Source of the DNA: an uncultured Clostridia bacterium
Lineage (GTDB): Bacteria > Bacillota > Clostridia > Christensenellales > Borkfalkiaceae
Assembly: GCA_959605945.1 (NCBI GenBank)
Contig: CAUHGY010000027.1
Coordinates: 1-21,410 of the forward strand
Direction of reading: 5' to 3'
DNA length: 21,410 bases
This document shows, piece by piece, positions 14,490-21,410 of this stretch. The notes beneath the pieces are model-generated. The model saw only the letters and a program-made list of their open reading frames with translations. It did not search any database and was not told the DNA's origin. The position numbers were made by a program, and so were the translations under genes. The number at the start of each line of letters is the position of its first letter. Positions within the stretch are counted from its first letter, which is position 1.

Positions 14490-15098
14490 ATGGATAAACT
14501 TTTTTACGAACGAAAACTTCTGGAGGAAGGCTTCACTTCGATAGCCGGCGTGGATGAAGTGGGCAGAGGTCCGCTTGCGGGACCGGTTGTGTGCTGTGCG
14601 GTCATAATGCCGCTTGACGATATTATCGACGGCGTTGACGACAGCAAAAAACTTTCCGAAAAAAAACGCGTTATGCTTGCCGCATCGATAAGGGAAAAAG
14701 CCATTGCTTACAGCATTGCCGAAGTATGGCAGGACGAAATCGATAGGATCAATATTTTAAATGCCGTAAAAAAGTGCATGACCGAAGCGGTTTGCGGGCT
14801 TTCCGTAAAACCCGACGTGACGCTGGTTGACGGCATAAATACAAATCTGCCGATAAATGCCAGATATGTCGTGAAAGGCGACGCCGCCAGTTATACCGTG
14901 GGTTGCGCGTCCATTCTTGCGAAAGTTTACAGAGACGGGCTGATGGAAAAATTTGCCGAACGTTACCCCGTTTACGGGTTTGAAAAAAATAAAGGATACG
15001 GCACAAAAAGCCATATAGAGAAGATTTTGGAGGCGGGACCTTGCAAATTGCACAGAAAAACTTTTATAAAAAATTTCTGGGACGGGCAGGCGAAGTAA
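14490..15098 (+). CDS. rnhB: Ribonuclease HII
   Basis: RNase HII removes ribonucleotides embedded in DNA and degrades the RNA of RNA-DNA hybrids. The 202 residues contain the first catalytic pair D22-E23 in GVDEVGRGPLAGP. They also contain DDSKKLSEKKR, the LVDG motif with the third acidic residue, and the KGDAASYTVGCASILAKV segment typical of type 2 enzymes, followed by GFEKNKGYGTKSH. AAAGG at 14475-14479 lies 10 bases before the ATG. The last 58 bases encode the start of yraN in another frame, and the ribosome-binding site of yraN lies within rnhB. Confidence 0.95.
   Translation: MDKLFYERKLLEEGFTSIAGVDEVGRGPLAGPVVCCAVIMPLDDIIDGVDDSKKLSEKKRVMLAASIREKAIAYSIAEVWQDEIDRINILNAVKKCMTEAVCGLSVKPDVTLVDGINTNLPINARYVVKGDAASYTVGCASILAKVYRDGLMEKFAERYPVYGFEKNKGYGTKSHIEKILEAGPCKLHRKTFIKNFWDGQAK
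15029..15043 (+). promoter_or_regulatory. Ribosome-binding site that sets the TTG start of yraN
   Basis: GGAGG at 15029-15033 is followed after 7 bases by TTG 15041-15043. This spacing is optimal and there is no competing ATG in the frame. The site is embedded in the rnhB coding sequence. Confidence 0.75.
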
Positions 15099-15406
15099 AG
15101 GCTGCGGAATTTCTGAAAGACAAGGGTTTTAAAATTATTGCAGTCAATTACAAAACCCGTATCGGAGAGATCGACATAATAGCCAAAGACGGCGAATATA
15201 TAGTATTTATTGAAGTAAAAACCCGTACAGACGACGAATTCGGCGTTCCTTCCGAGGCCGTGACGTATAAGAAACGGGATAAATATTTTAAAGTCGCTTC
15301 GGAATTTCTGCAGCGCAACGATCTGACCGAATCGCCGTGTCGGTTCGACGTGGTGGAGATAGAAAACGGACAGATCAACCACATAGAGAACGCTTTTTCC
15401 GAATAG
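15041..15406 (+). CDS. yraN: YraN/UPF0102-family protein with a TTG start
   Basis: This 121-residue protein is of the UPF0102 family, with a restriction-endonuclease-like fold and no established function. The core motif is visible: LGRAGEVKAAEFL near residues 13-25, then RIGEIDIIAKDGEYIVFIEVKTR, in which the E, D and E-x-K residues form the PD-(D/E)XK-type site. The family normally begins about ten residues before the LGxxGE block, and no ATG is available there. The TTG at 15041 is supported by GGAGG at 15029-15033, 7 bases upstream and inside rnhB. The 58-base overlap with rnhB implies coupled expression. rnhB-yraN-yifB-dprA is a common Clostridia order, but here other genes separate yraN from yifB. 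Confidence 0.9.
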   Translation: MQIAQKNFYKKFLGRAGEVKAAEFLKDKGFKIIAVNYKTRIGEIDIIAKDGEYIVFIEVKTRTDDEFGVPSEAVTYKKRDKYFKVASEFLQRNDLTESPCRFDVVEIENGQINHIENAFSE

Positions 15407-15414
15407 AAAGCACT

Positions 15415-15582
15415 ATGCTTTACGGCTGTAGGTATCTTCATCCGTTGTATTACGGTGCGGTTAACGAAAACGGCGGTTTGCGTTTCTGCTTAATTGATAT
15501 GTTTATGAGTTTTTCGGCAGGAGAAAAGCTTTCTGACGGAAAACCCGACGAGAAAAAATCAGGTTTTAAATATTTAAGGTAA
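15415..15582 (+). CDS. Doubtful small ORF of 55 codons
   Basis: ATG 15415 lies nine bases after the yraN stop and opens a 55-residue frame (starting MLYGCRYLHPLYYGAVNENG) that ends at 15582. The residues are mixed, with a Tyr- and Phe-rich first half and a Lys- and Asp-rich tail. There is no clear transmembrane segment, Cys motif or known domain. Only a weak GAAAG precedes the ATG. It fills most of the 213-base gap before the TPM-like gene and could be a real small protein, a remnant, or chance. I do not recognise it. Confidence 0.28.
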   Translation: MLYGCRYLHPLYYGAVNENGGLRFCLIDMFMSFSAGEKLSDGKPDEKKSGFKYLR

Positions 15583-15619
15583 AATCTTATTAAAGGAAAA
15601 GTTAAAGGAGAAGTTGATA

Positions 15620-16555
15620 ATGCCGAGATCTCACGGGGGCGGTTACGGCGGCGGAGGCGGAAGAGGAAGTTTTTCTTCGGGCGGCAGCGGCGGAAGAAGC
15701 GGGCCGAGATTCAGTTCGAGCAGGTCTTTCGAGGGGGCTACCAGGTACGATTACGTAAACAGCCGCGGCGTTCCGTGTTTTTTCTTTTATGCAGGCGTGC
15801 CGCACAGGAGCGGATACGCGTCGGTGATCGTAAAGTGCTTTGCCGTGCTTTTTGTGATCATAGTATTCAGCGTGTTCCTGGTCAATATGGTTCCGAGAAG
15901 GCTTTCTGCGGGCAAATGCAAGGCAACGGGCGTGTATTTAGCCGATGAAGTCGGCGTCATAGACAACAGGGAAAATTTCGACAGGTCTATGAGAGCTTTT
16001 TACGAAAAAACCGGAGTAGAGCCTTTTATATACATATTTTCCGAACAGTCTTTTCCCGAGTTCGTGTACGGAAAACTTAACGGATATTCTCTCGAAGACT
16101 ATGCGTACGACCGTTATCTGGATGTTTTTTCCGACGAAGGGCACTTTATGATAGTGTTCGCGATTTTTGAAAACGGAGATTATTTATGGCTGGATATGGC
16201 GGGAAACGATACCGAAAAGATAATTACCGACGCGGTGTTTTCCGATTTCCGCCGGGATATGCAAAGCCGCCTTACCGGGGGAGTGAACGCCATAGGAACC
16301 GCGCTTACATATAGTTTTGACGAACTGACCGCTTCGGCACTCGAATTTGACAGTGAAAATATTATTCCTTTGATAGTCGGGTGTGTTGTTTTTCTGTTAT
16401 TTTTGGGAACTCTGGGATATTCGATATATTCGGAAATAAAGAAAATTAAAGTCATCAATGAGTATTGCGCATACGAGGACGGCATGGCGGCAAGGAACGG
16501 CTCGGACGGCGATTTAAGCGGCGGCGCGGACAGCGACTGTTTCGGCGGCTTCTGA
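15620..16555 (+). CDS. TPM-like membrane protein with a Gly/Ser-rich N-terminus
   Basis: This 311-residue protein is placed only tentatively. Residues 5-36 are Gly/Ser/Arg-rich low-complexity sequence (GGGYGGGGGRGSFSS type). One transmembrane helix is at about 68-91, followed by Arg-Arg. Then comes a soluble domain at about 105-235 whose pattern (VGVIDNRENFDRSMRAFYEK, then VEPFIYIFSE, then DEGHFMIVFAI with a DYLW strand) resembles the TPM/YgcG fold. A second helix is at about 248-270, followed by a charged tail ending SGGADSDCFGGF. Ordinary TPM proteins have a signal peptide first and the glycine-rich part last; here the low-complexity part leads. AAGGAG at 15605-15610 lies 9 bases before ATG 15620, which is preferred over an in-frame TTG at 15614. 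The Gly-rich ends suggest a membrane-associated assembly role, but this is inference. Confidence 0.72.
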   Translation: MPRSHGGGYGGGGGRGSFSSGGSGGRSGPRFSSSRSFEGATRYDYVNSRGVPCFFFYAGVPHRSGYASVIVKCFAVLFVIIVFSVFLVNMVPRRLSAGKCKATGVYLADEVGVIDNRENFDRSMRAFYEKTGVEPFIYIFSEQSFPEFVYGKLNGYSLEDYAYDRYLDVFSDEGHFMIVFAIFENGDYLWLDMAGNDTEKIITDAVFSDFRRDMQSRLTGGVNAIGTALTYSFDELTASALEFDSENIIPLIVGCVVFLLFLGTLGYSIYSEIKKIKVINEYCAYEDGMAARNGSDGDLSGGADSDCFGGF

Positions 16556-16620
16556 AATCGGAGAGCGGAAATTTTTTTCGATATTTTAAGGCGTTTTAAG
16601 CGGTTTTCGGTGAAAAACGC

Positions 16621-16649
16621 TTGCCAAACGGCTGAAAAAGTGATATTAT
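16621..16649 (+). promoter_or_regulatory. Sigma-A promoter of rplS
   Basis: TTGCCA at 16621-16626 and TATTAT at 16644-16649 are 17 bp apart, with TG at 16641-16642 giving an extended -10. The expected start is near 16656, so rplS has an independent promoter. A 7-bp inverted repeat (16591-16597 with 16614-16620) abuts the -35 element and may be regulatory or part of the end of the previous gene. Confidence 0.78.
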
Positions 16650-16655
16650 AGTATG

Positions 16656-16721
16656 GCTTTCGGGCGTTCCTCTTGGCAAATTGCGCAACGAACGCTTAGG
16701 TTAATTGGAGGTTTAAAGCAA
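16656..16721 (+). promoter_or_regulatory. Candidate L19 leader (autogenous control element)
   Basis: The leader of about 66 nt forms a hairpin of GCGTTC (16664-16669) with GAACGC (16690-16695). The loop of 20 bases contains an inner TTG/CAA pairing. The ribosome-binding site GGAGG (16707-16711) follows. Firmicutes rplS genes often carry an L19 leader (an Rfam family). Position and size fit, but I cannot confirm the consensus by eye. Confidence 0.45.
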
Positions 16722-17072
16722 ATGTATAACAGCATAATCGACGCTATCAACAAGGAAAACGTCAAGGAAAGCATTCCCGAATTTTCTGTAGGCGACACCG
16801 TTAAAGTTATGGTCAAGGTCATTGAAGGCGACAGAGAGAGACTGCAGGCTTTCGAAGGCATAGTCATTGCGAGAAAGAACGGCGGTATTTCCGAAACCTT
16901 TACCGTAAGAAGAATGTCTTTCGGCGTCGGCGTGGAAAAAACTTTCCCCATACACTCGCCCAAAGTTGCGGACATAAAGGTTGTTCGCCGCGGTAAAGTG
17001 CGCCGCGCCAAACTTTATTATCTGCGCGCCAGAACGGGTAAAGCTGCCAAAGTAAAAGAAGTGGCAAGATAG
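16722..17072 (+). CDS. rplS: 50S ribosomal protein L19
   Basis: L19 lies at the 30S-50S interface of the ribosome. The 116 residues include FSVGDTVKVMVKVIEGDRERLQAFEG (described here by its ends: FSVGD and QAFEG, residues about 23-48). They also include VIARKNGGISETFTVR, the GVGVEKTFPIHSP segment, and a basic end with RRGKVRRAKLYYLR, all diagnostic of L19. The ATG at 16722 is served by GGAGG at 16707-16711. An in-frame ATG at 16653 lies at or upstream of the expected transcription start and is rejected. In Bacillus rplS sits between trmD and rbgA; here it stands alone about 3.2 kb downstream with its own promoter, leader and terminator. Confidence 0.96.
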   Translation: MYNSIIDAINKENVKESIPEFSVGDTVKVMVKVIEGDRERLQAFEGIVIARKNGGISETFTVRRMSFGVGVEKTFPIHSPKVADIKVVRRGKVRRAKLYYLRARTGKAAKVKEVAR

Positions 17073-17087
17073 TTCAACACAAAGATA

Positions 17088-17124
17088 AAGGACTGCCGGA
17101 TTTAAGGCCAGTCCTTATTTTTTT
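17088..17124 (+). terminator. Rho-independent terminator of rplS
   Basis: AAGGACTG (17088-17095) pairs with CAGTCCTT (17109-17116), continued by CC (17096-17097) with GG (17106-17107) across one bulged C. A run of seven T follows at 17118-17124 with more T-rich sequence behind it. It lies 15 bases after the rplS stop. Confidence 0.92.
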
Positions 17125-17158
17125 AATTTTATTTTTGATTAAACGGGTAGGAATTTTC

Positions 17159-17187
17159 TTGAAATATTGTCGGAAATATTATATAAT
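17159..17187 (+). promoter_or_regulatory. Sigma-A promoter of the membrane glycosyltransferase-like gene
   Basis: TTGAAA at 17159-17164 and TATAAT at 17182-17187 have a 17-bp spacer. The expected start is about 17194, giving a leader of about 67 nt that is very AT-rich. The promoter lies just behind the rplS terminator, so the downstream gene is transcribed separately. It may also serve yifB and dprA. Confidence 0.82.
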
Positions 17188-17260
17188 AAAAAAGATTATT
17201 CATTTACATATATAATGTTTAATAAAACAATATTAGTGCTTTAAAAGCGCAGAGGAAGTT

Positions 17261-19231
17261 ATGAAAAATTTTATGCAAAAGAACATCTGGGGAATTATGG
17301 CATTTGCAATAGGGCTGTGTTTTGCCGTCCTTTCCGTTTTCGGGATGGGCAATTTCAAAGCGCCGTCCACATACTATCAGACAGGCGTGCTTCAATCGGA
17401 TGAAGGCGATACCGGCAGTTATTACGACGCCGTATGCTACCGCCTTACTCTCGACAGCAGCAAAGAAGAAGTTATAGAGAGCGTATGGGCAAATCTCGGC
17501 GGACCCGACCGGACGACCGATTCGGAGAGCGTAAGCATAAAAGTCGGTTTTGCCAGCAGTGCAAGCGGGCGCTATTCGGAAATTACCGCAAAGATAGATA
17601 ACGATGTTTCCGAAGTTCTTTCCGGCAGCTGGGTCAATCTTTGTACGCTCGGCGAAGATAATTCCTATAATGAGAGAACTTATATATGCATAACGACAAA
17701 AGCCACGCTCAAAATAAACGAACTTGCGTTTGTGAGCGTCAATGAAAACGGCGATAAAGCGCTGATAAAAGCGCAGGCAACGGCTTCGGGCGGCAAAGAG
17801 AATTCTAACGCAAGTTTTGAGGGCAGCGATGCGCTTGACAAGAGCGATGCCGGCATAGCCGCCGCGGCAAAGCTAATCGACGAACAGAATAAATTCGATT
17901 TGAATCGAATTTCCGGCAAAACTTACGAAAACGACCCGGACTCGCTGTTTACCGAGGCCGAAGGCTATACGCTCGACGGAGTAAGAGATCTTCTGGCGGG
18001 CAGAAGTACTTTTACGGACAAGACGGTAAATCCGCTTGCGCAGTATATTCTGGGGCTGGGAATAACCGTTTTCGGCGCCAACACCGTGGGGCTCCGCGTG
18101 ATGCCGATGCTGTTTGCGCTTGCGACGATAGCCATTCTTTACTTTTTCGGTAAACTCGCCTTCAATAAAGGCGTTTACGGCGTGCTGTTTTCTTTCATAT
18201 ACGCAATCGGCGGATTCGCGCTCGGATTTGCTACGCTCGGCGGAGCGGAAACGATGGCGGCGTTTTTTGTCGTCTGCGCGGCGTACGCGGCGTACAAATT
18301 TTACAGGAAAGGCATCAGTTCCAAAAAACCCGCCGCGGGGCTGGTCAATCTTCTGCTCGGCGGGGCGGCGTTTACTTTTGCAGTGCTTTCGAAGTCGCGG
18401 GCACTGTTCTTTGCTCCCGCTGTCATAGGATTGGTAGTGGCGGGCATTATACGCCAATACCTTCATTACAGGAACAGAAAAGCGGAAAGCAATGGGAAAG
18501 CGCAGAAAATTCTGGCGGCCGAATATAAGCGCAAAGCGACTTATACTGTTACCGTTTCTGTGATTTCAGTGATATTTTTACCCTTTATACTGGTCAGCGC
18601 GGTTTTCCTGATCGGCTATCCCACGTTCAGTGCGGAGTACGGAAACAGCGGAGTGTTTATATATATGCTTCAGCATATGAAAGCAGGTTTTACCGCCGTA
18701 AACGCCACTTCTTACGATTCTGCCGGCGGAGTGCTCGGATGGGCGGTCAATCAGTCGGCGCAGCAGTTCGGAGCGGATAAGTTTGTTTTCGGAAATATAA
18801 TTATAACTTTCCTCAATCTGTTTGCGGCGATATACGGGGGATGTTATCTCATTATGAGTTTGATAGATGCGAAAGGAACGGGGCTCTCGGCGGAAAAGAA
18901 GATCGGATTCGCGGTGCCGTATCTGTTCTTTCTTTCCATGTGGCTTTGCGGATGGCTTCTGTGCCTTACGGGCGGCAGCGCCGCAATCGGCGGTTATTAT
19001 GCGTCGAGTATTTTTGCCGTCGGGCTGACGGTGACTCTCGTTGCGTCGTTCAGACTTGAAAACAACAAAACGCTATTTAAAATATCGGGCGCTGACGTTA
19101 TTGCGACGGATATCATTGTCGCCGTCGTGCTGTTTGCGGCGTCTGTAGCATTCGCGCTGGCGGTGCCGGCGGCTCTGGGATTTACGGCTCCGCATTCGCT
19201 GTTTTTCTGGAACGTGCTCGGCGGGCTTTGA
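17261..19231 (+). CDS. Polytopic membrane protein resembling PMT/ArnT-type GT-C glycosyltransferases
   Basis: This is a 656-residue membrane protein. A first hydrophobic helix at about 10-30 is followed by a long hydrophilic region (about 31-245) expected outside the cell. Its beta-rich part (about 50-165) looks like an inserted jelly-roll or carbohydrate-binding-like domain. From about residue 255, NPLAQYILGLGITVFGANTVG leads into a helix series with the feel of PMT-family enzymes (VGLRVMPMLFALATIAILYFFGKLAF), which transfer sugars from lipid carriers. In that family the segment normally begins HPP; here it is N257-P258. About eight further helices follow, with a basic loop near 405-430. The ribosome-binding site is AGAGGAAG at 17251-17258. 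Glycosyl transfer is an inference from fold-like similarity, and the donor and acceptor are unknown. It ends 16 bases before yifB. Confidence 0.65.
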   Translation: MKNFMQKNIWGIMAFAIGLCFAVLSVFGMGNFKAPSTYYQTGVLQSDEGDTGSYYDAVCYRLTLDSSKEEVIESVWANLGGPDRTTDSESVSIKVGFASSASGRYSEITAKIDNDVSEVLSGSWVNLCTLGEDNSYNERTYICITTKATLKINELAFVSVNENGDKALIKAQATASGGKENSNASFEGSDALDKSDAGIAAAAKLIDEQNKFDLNRISGKTYENDPDSLFTEAEGYTLDGVRDLLAGRSTFTDKTVNPLAQYILGLGITVFGANTVGLRVMPMLFALATIAILYFFGKLAFNKGVYGVLFSFIYAIGGFALGFATLGGAETMAAFFVVCAAYAAYKFYRKGISSKKPAAGLVNLLLGGAAFTFAVLSKSRALFFAPAVIGLVVAGIIRQYLHYRNRKAESNGKAQKILAAEYKRKATYTVTVSVISVIFLPFILVSAVFLIGYPTFSAEYGNSGVFIYMLQHMKAGFTAVNATSYDSAGGVLGWAVNQSAQQFGADKFVFGNIIITFLNLFAAIYGGCYLIMSLIDAKGTGLSAEKKIGFAVPYLFFLSMWLCGWLLCLTGGSAAIGGYYASSIFAVGLTVTLVASFRLENNKTLFKISGADVIATDIIVAVVLFAASVAFALAVPAALGFTAPHSLFFWNVLGGL

Positions 19232-19247
19232 TGAAAAGGCGTAAATT

Positions 19248-20756
19248 ATGATTGCCAAAATTACCAGTTATGCGTTGATAGGTCTTGAAGGTTTCCCCGT
19301 GAGCGTGGAAGTGGACGTCAATAACGGTCTTCCCGCGTTCGAGATAGTGGGGCTTGCCGACACTGCCGTCAAAGAAGCCAAAGAGCGCGTGCGCTCTGCT
19401 GTCAAAAACAGCGGCAGAAAAATGCCGGTACAGCGGCTGACAGTCAATTTTGCACCCGCAGACGTCAAAAAAGAAGGCTCGGCTTTCGACCTGCCGCTGG
19501 CGGTGGGCGTGCTGAAAGCGAGCGGACAGCTGGTCGCCGATTTTGACGATACGGTGCTTGTCGGGGAGCTTTCTCTCGACGGCAGTTTACGCCGCATCAA
19601 CGGTGTGCTGCCTATTATTATTTCTGCGCTTTCGGACGGGTATAAAAAATTTATCGTTCCGGCTGAAAATGCCGACGAAGCGTCTTATGTGGACGGCACG
19701 GAAGTCGTTGCGGCAAAAAATCTGAAACAGGTGATAGATCACCTTTCGGGGCTGGAAGTTTTGCCTCCGACGGACAGACATATATTTGAAACCGGCAGAG
19801 CCGAAAACCGATATGACAGCGATCTTTCGCTGGTTAAGGGGCAGGCTGTAGCAAAGCGGGCTTTGGAAGTAGCCGTTTCAGGCGGACATAACGTGCTGTT
19901 CGTGGGGGCGCCGGGAACGGGAAAAACGATGCTTGCAAAATGCATTCCTACTATAATGCCCGATATGAGCTTCGAAGAGGCTTTGGAAACGACTAAAATA
20001 CATTCTGTGGCGGGGCTGCTTAAAGGCGACGGAATAGTGTATGCAAGACCGTTCAGAAGCCCTCATCATACAACTACCACCGTTGCAATGACGGGCGGCG
20101 GAACGAAATTAAAACCCGGTGAAATAAGTCTGGCGCACAACGGAGTGCTTTTTCTCGACGAAATGCCGGAATATGCTCGCTCCACGCTCGAGGCACTGCG
20201 TCAGCCGCTTGAGGACGGCGTTATAAGCGTTTCGAGAGCGTCTGGCAGCGCCTGTTATCCCGCAAACTTTATGCTTTGCGGCAGTATGAATCCATGTCCC
20301 TGCGGCAACTTCGGTTCGGAGGACAAAGAGTGCACGTGCACTCCCGCGCAGATTGCCAAATACAAGGCGAGAATTTCCGGTCCGCTGCTTGACAGGATAG
20401 ACATTCAGGTGCAGGTTGACGGTGTAAAATACGCAGAACTTGCTGACGATAAATATGCGGAAACTTCCGAAACGGTAAGAATTCGCGTCAACAGAACAAG
20501 ACAAATTCAGAAAGAGCGTTTTAAAGACGACAATATTCTGACGAACAGCGCCATGGGCGAAAAACACATCAAAAAATATTGCCGCCTGTCTGCCGAATGT
20601 CAGAATATTCTGCAAAACGCATATGACAATCTTAAACTTTCGCCGCGGGCGAGAAGCCGTATCATAAAAGTGGCAAGAACCATTGCCGATATGGCGGGAG
20701 AAAAAGACATCCGCCCCGAACATATCCTCGAAGCGGTCGGTTACAGACATTCCTGA
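19248..20756 (+). CDS. yifB: YifB/ComM family Mg chelatase-like AAA+ ATPase
   Basis: The 502-residue protein begins with the family N-terminus MIAKITSYALIGLEGFPVSV, which forms a Lon-protease-like fold (about 1-170). A Mg-chelatase-type AAA+ module follows, with Walker A GAPGTGKT at 220-227 and Walker B LFLDE with D304-E305. A Cys cluster (C350, C352, C362, C364 in NPCPCGNFGSEDKECTC) precedes a C-terminal helical domain. In Gram-negative bacteria ComM is a helicase for branch migration during natural transformation; the role in Firmicutes is less clear. Its stop shares one base with the dprA start, a pairing that fits a role in DNA uptake and recombination. The ribosome-binding site is weak (AAAAGG, about 8 bases before the ATG). 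Confidence 0.94.
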   Translation: MIAKITSYALIGLEGFPVSVEVDVNNGLPAFEIVGLADTAVKEAKERVRSAVKNSGRKMPVQRLTVNFAPADVKKEGSAFDLPLAVGVLKASGQLVADFDDTVLVGELSLDGSLRRINGVLPIIISALSDGYKKFIVPAENADEASYVDGTEVVAAKNLKQVIDHLSGLEVLPPTDRHIFETGRAENRYDSDLSLVKGQAVAKRALEVAVSGGHNVLFVGAPGTGKTMLAKCIPTIMPDMSFEEALETTKIHSVAGLLKGDGIVYARPFRSPHHTTTTVAMTGGGTKLKPGEISLAHNGVLFLDEMPEYARSTLEALRQPLEDGVISVSRASGSACYPANFMLCGSMNPCPCGNFGSEDKECTCTPAQIAKYKARISGPLLDRIDIQVQVDGVKYAELADDKYAETSETVRIRVNRTRQIQKERFKDDNILTNSAMGEKHIKKYCRLSAECQNILQNAYDNLKLSPRARSRIIKVARTIADMAGEKDIRPEHILEAVGYRHS

Positions 20757-21410
20757 TGAAAAAGTATACCAATCAAGAGCTGTGCCTTCTGTGGCTTGAC
20801 AGTTTCATCGGACTCGAATACATTCACAAGCAGCAGCTTTATAAACATATAAACGGCAAGCCTGATATCAGAAAACTTATCGAAAGGGGCAAAGACTATA
20901 TCGTTTCGAATCTTTCCGAAAAAGTTTACGACACCGTGCACGCTTCGGCAACGGCGGAATATATGGACTTTCTGATGGGCGGACTTGAACGCAGAAATAT
21001 CGCTGCGGTAACGGTCGTATCGGAAGATTATCCCGATAAGCTTAAAAGCATATCCGCGCCGCCGCTGGTGTTGTACTGCAAAGGCGATGCGTCGCTTCTT
21101 AAAAGCCGCGCGTTCGGTATAGTCGGATCGAGGAAAAGCTTACCGCTGTCGCTCAGCCTTGCTTCGGAATACACGAAAGCGCTTTCAAAAGCGGGTTTTA
21201 CCATAGTGACGGGCATTGCCGAAGGCGTTGACACGGCGGTTTTGTCCGCCGCGACAGACTGCGGCGCAAGACCTGTTTCGGTTATTGCCGGCGGATTTGA
21301 CAATGTTTATCCTAAAAGCAACGCGTCTCTTTTTGAAAAGGTCGTCAAAAACGGACTTGCCGTGACCGAAAGCCCGCCGGAGACAACTCCGCTTCCTTTT
21401 TTGTTCCCTG
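20756..21410 (+). CDS. dprA: DNA processing protein DprA, 5' part
   Basis: The frame opens at ATG 20756, overlapping the yifB stop by one base, and is still open at the window edge after 218 codons. DprA binds incoming single-stranded DNA and loads RecA during natural transformation. An N-terminal helical region (about 1-80) leads into the Rossmann-like core. Landmarks are the PPLVLYCKGD block, GIVGSRKS at 121-128, TGIAEGVDT at 152-160 (usually SGLARGID-T/A), VIAGGFDNVYPKSN and the segment VTESPPETTPLPFLFP. The last is the usual SEYPPG...FP element in a diverged form. The core is somewhat diverged, for example lacking the His that usually follows the DTAA stretch. The family is clear; the C-terminus cannot be assessed. 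Confidence 0.9.
   Translation, partial: MKKYTNQELCLLWLDSFIGLEYIHKQQLYKHINGKPDIRKLIERGKDYIVSNLSEKVYDTVHASATAEYMDFLMGGLERRNIAAVTVVSEDYPDKLKSISAPPLVLYCKGDASLLKSRAFGIVGSRKSLPLSLSLASEYTKALSKAGFTIVTGIAEGVDTAVLSAATDCGARPVSVIAGGFDNVYPKSNASLFEKVVKNGLAVTESPPETTPLPFLFP

Noticed and set aside
16653..16721. ATG 16653 as the start of rplS
   Set aside because: It falls at or before the expected transcription start, and the GGAGG site clearly serves ATG 16722.

Overview
The window looks like a chromosomal housekeeping segment from a Gram-positive, low-to-mid GC member of the Bacillota, most likely an uncultured anaerobic Clostridia lineage. The evidence is the gene order (plsX-rnc-smc-ftsY, then ylxM-ffh-rpsP-khpA-rimM-trmD-rbgA-rnhB-yraN, then yifB-dprA), the typical Firmicutes genes ylxM, rbgA and khpA, the strong Shine-Dalgarno sites, and near-consensus sigma-A promoters. 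All supported genes are on the + strand. I see no insertion sequence, prophage, tRNA, rRNA, CRISPR array or defence system.

Layout: (1) 2-1177: the 3' end of an RNA methyltransferase-type gene and an RluA-family pseudouridine synthase, closed by a strong terminator. (2) 1178-1657: a non-coding stretch with a good promoter and a structured leader. (3) 1658-9322: a tight run asnS, plsX, rnc, smc, ftsY covering Asn-tRNA charging, phospholipid precursor synthesis, dsRNA processing, chromosome condensation and the SRP receptor. (4) 9323-10164: about 840 bp without a convincing gene. It holds possible decayed coding sequence, a 16-codon micro-ORF, a consensus promoter, and a 26-bp dyad placed exactly at the expected transcription start. 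(5) 10165-15406: an SRP, ribosome-assembly and RNA-modification operon (ylxM, ffh, rpsP, khpA, rimM, trmD, rbgA, rnhB, yraN) with many overlapping ends. (6) 15407-17124: a doubtful 55-codon ORF, a TPM-like membrane protein with a Gly-rich N-terminus, and rplS as a self-contained unit with its own promoter, leader and terminator. (7) 17159-19231: a large membrane protein resembling PMT-type GT-C glycosyltransferases. (8) 19248-21410: yifB/comM and the 5' part of dprA.

The genes work mostly in translation and co-translational membrane targeting: FtsY and Ffh are the two SRP GTPases, RpsP, RimM and KhpA relate to the 30S subunit and RNA, RbgA and RplS to the 50S, and TrmD and RluA modify RNA. 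Departures from the textbook Bacillus order are the absence of fabD-fabG-acpP between plsX and rnc, and the displacement of rplS from between trmD and rbgA.

I did not find a clearly new biological system. The best leads are a Ser at a normally invariant Asp of the RNase III active site, the dyad at the ylxM promoter start, a terminator-like hairpin over the khpA stop codon just before a rimM start with no visible ribosome-binding site, and the accessory membrane proteins between yraN and yifB.
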